A DNA stretch of 64,000 bases from contig CAKMRJ010001112.1 in NCBI GenBank assembly GCA_928212115.1, forward strand, positions 407,932,299 through 407,996,298, given 5' to 3'. How positions within the stretch are numbered: position 1 is the stretch's first letter; each line of letters starts with the position of its first letter. Of this stretch, positions 58,184-64,000 are shown one piece after another. The position numbers were made by a program, and so were the translations under genes. Below the pieces are notes generated by a model. The model was given only the letters and a program-made list of their open reading frames with translations. It was not told where the DNA came from and did no database searches. The DNA is from Lactuca virosa (Eukaryota; Streptophyta; Magnoliopsida; Asterales; Asteraceae).

Positions 58184-58315
58184 TTTTAAAATATATCATC
58201 CAAAAATATAACTTCTTTCACATATGTATTTCTTCATATCTAAAACCATTTTTAAAATATATCATCCAAAAATATAACTTCTTTCACATATGTATTTCTT
58301 CATATCTAAAACCAT
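58184..58315. repeat. Perfect tandem duplication of a 66-bp unit
   Basis: 58184-58249 and 58250-58315 appear identical, starting TTTTAAAATATATCATCC and ending CTAAAACCAT. The identity suggests a recent duplication. Confidence 0.9.
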
Positions 58316-59212
58316 TTGTGCTGAAACAAACTTAAAATAAAAAGAAGTGAGAATTAAATGGACGAACTAAATGAAGGGGAGATGAGAAAGACTCATGTAG
58401 CATAACACTATGATAGACTAGTTCAAATACTAAACTCATAAAATAGTCATATTATCGAGAAAAAAAATTGACCATTTTTAATTTTTTATTAACATAACAT
58501 ATTATTTTTACAAAAAATAGTACTACTTTGTGGAGAGAATTATCATCTTTTAACAACTTTGGGATTGTCTTGTTAAAAAAAACTTATTGTTTTACAAAAT
58601 AAATAGATATAAAATGTTTCGTAATTGAACTTTCTCATAAATTCTTTTACAAAACTAATTTTGCAAAATCAATTTCACAAAATAGATAATGATAAGGACA
58701 TTCCTTAACAATTCATTATAGCGATTATCACATTAACAATCTCCTGGACACCCATACCACATTCAAGATTCAACCCTCCCTGGATACTATGAATTATCAC
58801 TATTATTACAAACACATACACACATATACAGACATGTATGATCAGATGTATTTATTATGTATTTTGTGTATATATCGACAGTTGTTGTGTGGGGTTGGTG
58901 TTTTGAATTGGTTTGTAGGGCCACGAATAGTGTGTAATTTAAGCAAACCTACAAACTTTACACCAATCAAATTCATACCAACTGGACCACTCCATAACCC
59001 TCTCCATCATTGCTTTCGCTTATTCCTTTTTCTTGTAAGCTCATGCAAATTTTAATGTAAAATACTAAAACACTCTTTTATCAACAACATTTAGGAGAAT
59101 TGTACACATTAATATTATTTGCCTCTTATTTACATCTATGTGAGCTCATATTGTTCATAGTTCAGATGTTGCTGGAAGAAAACAATATTATAGCAACGAA
59201 TGTCTAAAGACT
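58316..59212. other. AT-rich intergenic sequence, nothing recognised
   Basis: No gene or repeat end was recognised. A less AT-rich patch (58860-59040) has one 88-codon frame with no family resemblance. Confidence 0.5.
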
Positions 59213-59293
59213 AATTTACATCTCTTGTAATACATTTTTAAATTTACATCTCTTGTAATACATTTTTAAATTTACATCTCTTGTAATACTTTT
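59213..59293. repeat. Tandem 28-bp repeat, nearly three copies
   Basis: AATTTACATCTCTTGTAATA followed by CATTTTTA starts at 59213, 59241 and 59269. The third copy ends after about 25 bp. Confidence 0.9.
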
Positions 59294-59365
59294 AGATGGA
59301 TGGCATGGATGAGTCGTTAAAGAGCAACCTTTTTTACATAAACAATATATTGTTATTTTAGTTGA

Positions 59366-59690
59366 TGGTAGAGGTCAGCATTTGGACCGGACCGGTTCTT
59401 GGACCTGACCAAACCTATTGTGGCAGGTCCAGGTCCAAGTTCAGATCCAAGGTTTTTCAATTCTTGTACCGGATATACCGGTATAACTTTAGATGCATAT
59501 GATACAACTCGTTGAAATCCTACTGAAAGTTAGTTTATCCGTTATGATTGTAAGGATGAGTATTTGGACGGATCGGTTTGGCAGAAATTGAAACTTTAGA
59601 CCAGACCTGTTGTGGTGTTGAGGCTTACCAGCTCCAAATTCAAGTCTGGTTTTCGATCGGATCCAAAGGTCCAAAGATCTGATTTATATC
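59366..59690. mobile_element. Possible eroded hAT-type MITE pair
   Basis: GTCAGCATTTGGACCGGACC (near 59371) and GATGAGTATTTGGACGGATC (near 59554) look like two copies of one hAT-type terminus, and CCAAAGGTCCAAAGATC lies near 59660. No target duplication is visible. Confidence 0.35.
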
Positions 59691-60095
59691 TAAGATGATA
59701 TTATTTAGATCTCATACGATAGTCAAATATCAATTAAATTAAGATCTGATTTACATCAAACATGATCTAATTTAAATCTCATGCAATTATAGGTAAGAAG
59801 GAAAATTATAATATAACCTTTTTATAGAAATATAAAGCCCACAACATAATAATAATAATTAATAGGCAAACAAGCTACAAGCTCTTTGTTTTTGACCATA
59901 AACAAAGCAAAACCAAAAACCAAATCCACCTATGGTCAGCATCTTCTTCTTCTCACTAATCTTAATTTTTACATCTAGTTAAACTTTTTTCTTTTTGTCT
60001 ATAAAAAAGTCCCAACAAACTATACAAAATCATCAAAAGAAAACTCCTAAACATCTACCTAAATAAACACTATTATCTCAAATTAAATAACTACC

Positions 60096-62105
60096 TTACT
60101 TCGGACTAGAACTTGAACCAGCTTCTTGCCTTGGTTCCCTCAAGTACCCTAATAACGTTTCAGCCTGCAAAAAGTACAAAAAATAATTTTAATATCATTT
60201 TGCATTTAAAACATGAAAAATGATGTTTGATTGTTTTCCATTTTCTATAAATTTATTTAGGCATAAAAAATCTTTTAGCTGAAGCAACTACTTTGATGAT
60301 ATGATCTATGTTTCTATTTCTTTCATGATTTTGGGTATCCTGATCTCCAAGCAAGAATCTTTATTGCGACATTTATGAAGACATTAATCGTATGTAGACC
60401 CTTTTTCTGCATAATGCTGTTATGGTTTGTACATTAGGCATTAAAAGTTGTACTAAATGCAAATAGGGTGGCCAAAAAGTAAAGGATGAGATGGTTATTG
60501 CTTATTAGTAGTAAAATGTGAAACATGTCGCTTTCAGAAAAGAAATTCCGAGAATCATAGGAATGTCCATTTGAACTTCCTTTTTTATGAACACCCACCT
60601 TTAAAATTTATTAATTTTGAGAATTAATATGTGAAAAATTGATAGATGAAGTGAAACATCAAATGGGTTTAATAAATTCATCAATGGAGTAATCAAGATT
60701 CAAGAGATCTTATTCTTATTACCTTGTGTTTGGCTCTAGCAGTTCCGGTTTGTGAAAGAGCCACCAGCGGCGGAATAGCACCTTCTCCGACCAACAACGC
60801 TCTGTTTCTGGCACTGTTAACCCCTTCACAGAGCTGTAGAAGCGTCACCACCGCGAACTCCTTCCCTTTCACCGACGTACTATCCTCAATCACCTCCACC
60901 AAGGCGGGTATGCCGCCTTCTTCGACGATTGCGATCTTTCCTTCCTCGACTGCTGCCAAGCTACTCATCACCACCATCGCCTTCTCCGCCATCCCCACAG
61001 CTCCTTGTTCCTCCGCCGCCTCTCCCGCTGCAACCACAAGTTCAACCAGTGGCTTCACAACGCCGGCCGTTACTGCTCTCTTCTTATTCGCTTTCATGGA
61101 ACAAAGTTTATACAGTGTCGTTAACGCGTCTTTCTTTCCTCGATTTGAACCGTTGATTAAAAGAGACACCAACGGCGGGATCGCTCCGCAAGCTCCGATC
61201 GAGACCTTGTTTTCATCGATCATAGCTAGACTGAGCAACGCACACGCGGCGTTCTGCTTCGATACCTCTGTGCCTGTCTTTAGAACATAAATTAATGATT
61301 TCACAGCTCCGGCGCCGGCGATTAACGGTTTATTCTCGTCCAGAAGAGAGAGATTAAGTAGCGCAGTGACCGCATGTTCCTGAGTCCAAGGATCGGCACA
61401 CCGGAGAAGCGGAATCAATGCTGGAACCGCGCCGGATTCGCCTATTAACGCTCGGTTCTCCGATCGGTTCTTCGCAAGCAACCTTAGTTTCGCCGCTGCC
61501 GACCTCTTTAAAGCGACGGAGTTTGAACCGAGACTATCGACACAGATCTTGACCGTCGGTTGTAAATCCTCCGGCGAGATACTCTCGATGATCTCGGTAG
61601 AGAAACTATCCCGTTGTAAAAACCCGGCGCAAGGCTCAGGTTCGGGGTTCTGCTCCTGATTAAGGTCACTCTCATTCGAATCCTCCGGCAAGCACGCTAG
61701 TCGCTGCAATTCGCCGGATATATCGCTACTATACGCCGAGAAATCACTAAAAACTTGTGAAATCCCGAGAAAATCATCAGAAGACGTAGAAGACGATGAT
61801 TTGGAGAACTTATTGTTACCAGTAGCAGTAGCTAGCTGGTGCAAATGAACATCGATGACGGAGTCGGTAAGGTTTTCCGACACGACGGAGGTCGGAGCCT
61901 GTTGAGTGGAGGCGAAAGAGCAACTGTCGGTGTAATCAGATTGGTAGAAATTGGAGCGCACAGTTCTCATAGATCGACCTAGATGCTTCTGGAACCTGGA
62001 TGGAGAAGAAGCAGCAGAAGATGGAGGTGGAGTGTAATATGGTCGCGTTATCTGAAACCGACCCGGACCCGGATTGGAATTGGGAGATTCTTGAAGAGAA
62101 ACCAT
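60096..62105 (-). CDS. Armadillo-repeat protein, U-box-less PUB4-like (483 aa, two exons)
   Basis: Exon 1 is 62105-60723 (461 codons). A GT-AG intron (60722-60165, 558 bp) follows, and exon 2 is 60164-60096 (22 codons plus TAA). The splice joins in phase 0 at ARAKHK, and exon 2 begins AETLLGYLREPRQEAG, the expected end of this family. Residues 1-190 are Ser/Pro-rich and probably disordered, with the conserved helix LGRSMRTVRSNFYQS at 43-57. From about 196 to 450 there are six ARM repeats (for example NRALIGESGAVPALIPLLR and NKPLIAGAGAVKSLIYVL). No U-box precedes them, so although relatives are often named U-box 4-like, ubiquitin-ligase activity is not supported. ARM proteins bind partner proteins. 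Arabidopsis relatives I recall are ARM-only proteins of the At4g16490 type. No stop or frameshift is seen, so it is probably functional. Confidence 0.93.
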
Positions 62106-62192
62106 GGGAGATCGTAGGATTTAGCTTCAAATGGGCATAAAGATTGAAGGATTTTTGGGTACAAAAAGAGTAGGAATGGTTGAGTGAGATGA

Positions 62193-62202
62193 ATATATAT
62201 TT
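62193..62202 (-). promoter_or_regulatory. Candidate TATA box of the ARM-repeat gene
   Basis: On the minus strand AAAATATATATTCATC lies about 90 bp upstream of the ATG at 62105. The intervening leader is pyrimidine-rich and has no other ATG in front of the coding start within about 40 bp, consistent with a short 5' UTR. Confidence 0.5.
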
Positions 62203-62565
62203 TCATGGGGGAATGAGTGGATTTGGTACTTTTTTGCTTTTGGGGTTTGGGAAGGTCACAAGGGTGTTTCACTTGCTAGTCATCACAGGCAGAGGAGAAT
62301 TTGACAGCTCACCATTCAATCCAAATAACGCTCTATTTCTTTTTCTAAACCAATTTTGTATTATTATTCAATTATAAATAAATTATTATGTGTGATTGTG
62401 TGGGTATTATCATAAAGTGAAAAGTTAATTTGATTACATCAAATTTATAAAAAGATAAGGAATGTTTTTTTTAATACTTTAGGGTTTGGTAACACAACCT
62501 TAAATTCCAATTTTTACACCAAATTTAGTTTATGATTGTTTAAATCCGATTTTTTTATATGATAA

Positions 62566-63060
62566 CTAGAAAGGTTACCCCGCTACGCGGGGCCAGAAGC
62601 TTTCAATGTTGTTTCCGAATTGATAAATATGACAGACATAGAAAGTGCAAGGATGAAAAGTTCGGGCTTTGCCCCGGACAAAAAATGTAAAAGTTTTGAC
62701 TGCAAGGACCAGAAGTGTGAAAATGGCTAAAGAATTAAAGGGATACGAATTAGCAACTTTTTAGAAAAGGGATCAAAGTTGTCAAACCGTTAAAGTTTTG
62801 TGGCCAAACTTCAAATATTAAAAGGTTCCAAAAAAGTGTAAAAATATTGATTGCAAGGACCAAAAGTGTGAAAATGGGTAAAGAATAATGACCAAAGTTG
62901 CCAAAAAACATCCAAATTTAGTATTCTAACTTCCAACAATAATACAGGGACCAATTCTGCCAAAAAAAATGGAAAGTTGAATGGAACACAAACAAAAGGA
63001 CATGAATAAATTAATTAAAGAAGTACATGGACCGGATATGTAAATCAAGGTACCAAACTT
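62566..63060 (-). mobile_element. Helitron-like 3' end with CCCCGCGTAGCGGGG hairpin, left part undefined
   Basis: On the minus strand a perfect 6-bp stem CCCCGC-GTA-GCGGGG is followed by TAACCTTT and CTAG then T (3' end at 62566), the Helitron terminus pattern. The sequence to about 63060 is rich in AAGGACCA(A/G)AAGTGTGAAAATG words, repeated near 62704 and 62854. I could not find the 5'-TC end, and the element may be truncated by the (TA)n tract. Confidence 0.5.
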
Positions 63061-63101
63061 GGACAAAGTATCCCAACTTTACTATTCCTTTCTTTCACAA
63101 C

Positions 63102-63106
<5 letters not shown>

Positions 63107-63164
<58 letters not shown>
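63107..63164. repeat. (TA)n microsatellite, 58 bp
   Basis: A perfect TA run. It lies at the apparent border of the Helitron-like repeat. Confidence 0.95.
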
Positions 63165-63167
<3 letters not shown>

Positions 63168-63938
63168 ATGATGTTGATGAATAGTAAAGATGTAATATAA
63201 AATGGAACTATGAAATTCATCTTTTATGTTTGTATAATTATATTTACTTTTTTATCACAAAACTATCATCAATTTTGCTAAAATTACACCGTGAAAATTC
63301 GTGAAACGACATTTCCCTTTAGCAGAACTTTGTTTAATAACTAGTTTATAATATGTGGGAACCACGGTTATAAAATTAATTAAACTTTTATAATAAAATT
63401 TATAATTATTAATCAATTATTTTAAATAAGTTATTTTAAATAAATTATTAATTAAGAGATATATATCAAAATTTTCAAGTTATTATAACTTCAAATTTAA
63501 CATATAATTAGAAAATGTAAATTTGTATTTTGAAATGAGATGCCTAATATATCTACATGACATATGACATAATATTAATAAGGAGTTGTATTAAGGTGAC
63601 ACTTAGAAAAGAAGATTAAAACTATTCATTAATTAGTATAGGGATTAATATACATGATATGTATTTATTACACAAATTTAAATTATGTCTAATTAAGGAT
63701 GGGGAATAGTGCGGAAACCAAGAAGCTCCATCTCATCCTAAAATTCAATCCATTATTTAAAAAAAAAATAGAGTATCAATTCTTAATAAAATCTTAATAA
63801 AACATTAACTCTATAATATTAATTGAAATCAATCAGGTATCATCATATCATCATACCAAACCATAATATCTTCAACTTAAGAAAGTATAAATATTGTTTT
63901 GAAAACTATCTCATAAATAGATAAATACTAGATAAATG
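63165..63938. other. AT-rich intergenic sequence, nothing recognised
   Basis: No gene was recognised. AACTAGT near 63340 could be a second Helitron-type end, but no hairpin precedes it. Confidence 0.5.
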
Positions 63939-63997
63939 TCATGCCTCAAGAATGTCAGAGATATCGTAATCAAGCCAGCTTCTTTCCTTTCACTAAA
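63939..63997 (-). other. Possible C-terminal end of a gene extending beyond the window
   Basis: On the minus strand the last bases encode KERSWLDYDISDILEA and a TGA at 63941-63939, which reads like a natural protein C-terminus. An in-frame stop lies just upstream, so it could only be real as a terminal exon with a splice acceptor near 63993-63997. I do not recognise the protein, and this is weak evidence. Confidence 0.2.
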
Positions 63998-64000
63998 CCT

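Noticed and set aside
60724..61290. 188-codon open frame on the plus strand opposite the ARM-repeat gene
   Set aside because: It is antisense to a conserved coding exon and is explained by the codon bias of that exon. It has no family resemblance.

Overview
The window is nuclear DNA from a higher plant. Most of it is nested transposable elements, with one clearly intact host gene near the right end. AT-rich spacers, plant LINE, Ty1/copia, Ty3/gypsy (including a chromodomain Tekay/Del-type element), hAT, Mutator-like and Helitron elements, and GT-AG introns all point to a dicot. CpG palindromes such as ACTCGTCGAGT and GTACGCGGGGCGTAC inside the LTRs remind me of lettuce and related Asteraceae; that placement is from memory and is an inference.

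Left third (1-20.7 kb). A partial Mutator-type foldback element (1-280), small foldback repeats, a broken S-locus-type receptor fragment (about 3.4-4.0 kb, minus) and a broken hAT transposase C-terminus (about 4.4-4.8 kb, minus) come first. A decayed LINE follows (about 4.96-10.52 kb). A non-autonomous hAT element with an 8-bp target duplication (7805-10475) sits in its 3' UTR, and that element holds a solo LTR with a 5-bp duplication (7990-10129). A second solo LTR (10764-13605), a hAT MITE (13967-14364), a 4.15-kb Helitron carrying a broken RPA-like gene (14697-18848) and a complete foldback element with a 9-bp duplication (20281-20662) follow.

Middle (20.7-41.1 kb). One copia-type element (20731-41122, duplication aaaca) contains a gypsy-type solo LTR (23787-38430, duplication tgaac). 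That LTR contains a Tekay-type element (25956-35252, duplication gaatt), which in turn holds another solo LTR (29256-31742, duplication gatat). A Tat-type LTR plus gag fragment (about 35.5-37.9 kb) lies in the same outer LTR. Hand-counted LTR divergence agrees with the nesting order: about 5% outside and about 2% inside.

Right third (41.1-64 kb). A hAT element with a perfect 8-bp duplication (41789-42569) and a broken Myb/SANT-like gene (about 43.1-44.4 kb, minus) precede a copia element (45080-56932) that is split by an opposite-strand copia element (46473-54408). AT-rich spacer with small tandem duplications leads to the only intact gene: a two-exon, minus-strand armadillo-repeat protein of 483 residues (coding 60096-62105). 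A Helitron-like 3' end (62566) and AT-rich sequence close the window.

The least explained pattern is shared by several unrelated LTR families. Each carries short CpG-containing motifs, often palindromic, repeated at roughly 14-23 bp (usually 19-22 bp) near its promoter or leader. I found no CRISPR array, no recognisable tRNA or rRNA gene, and no operon-like gene cluster.
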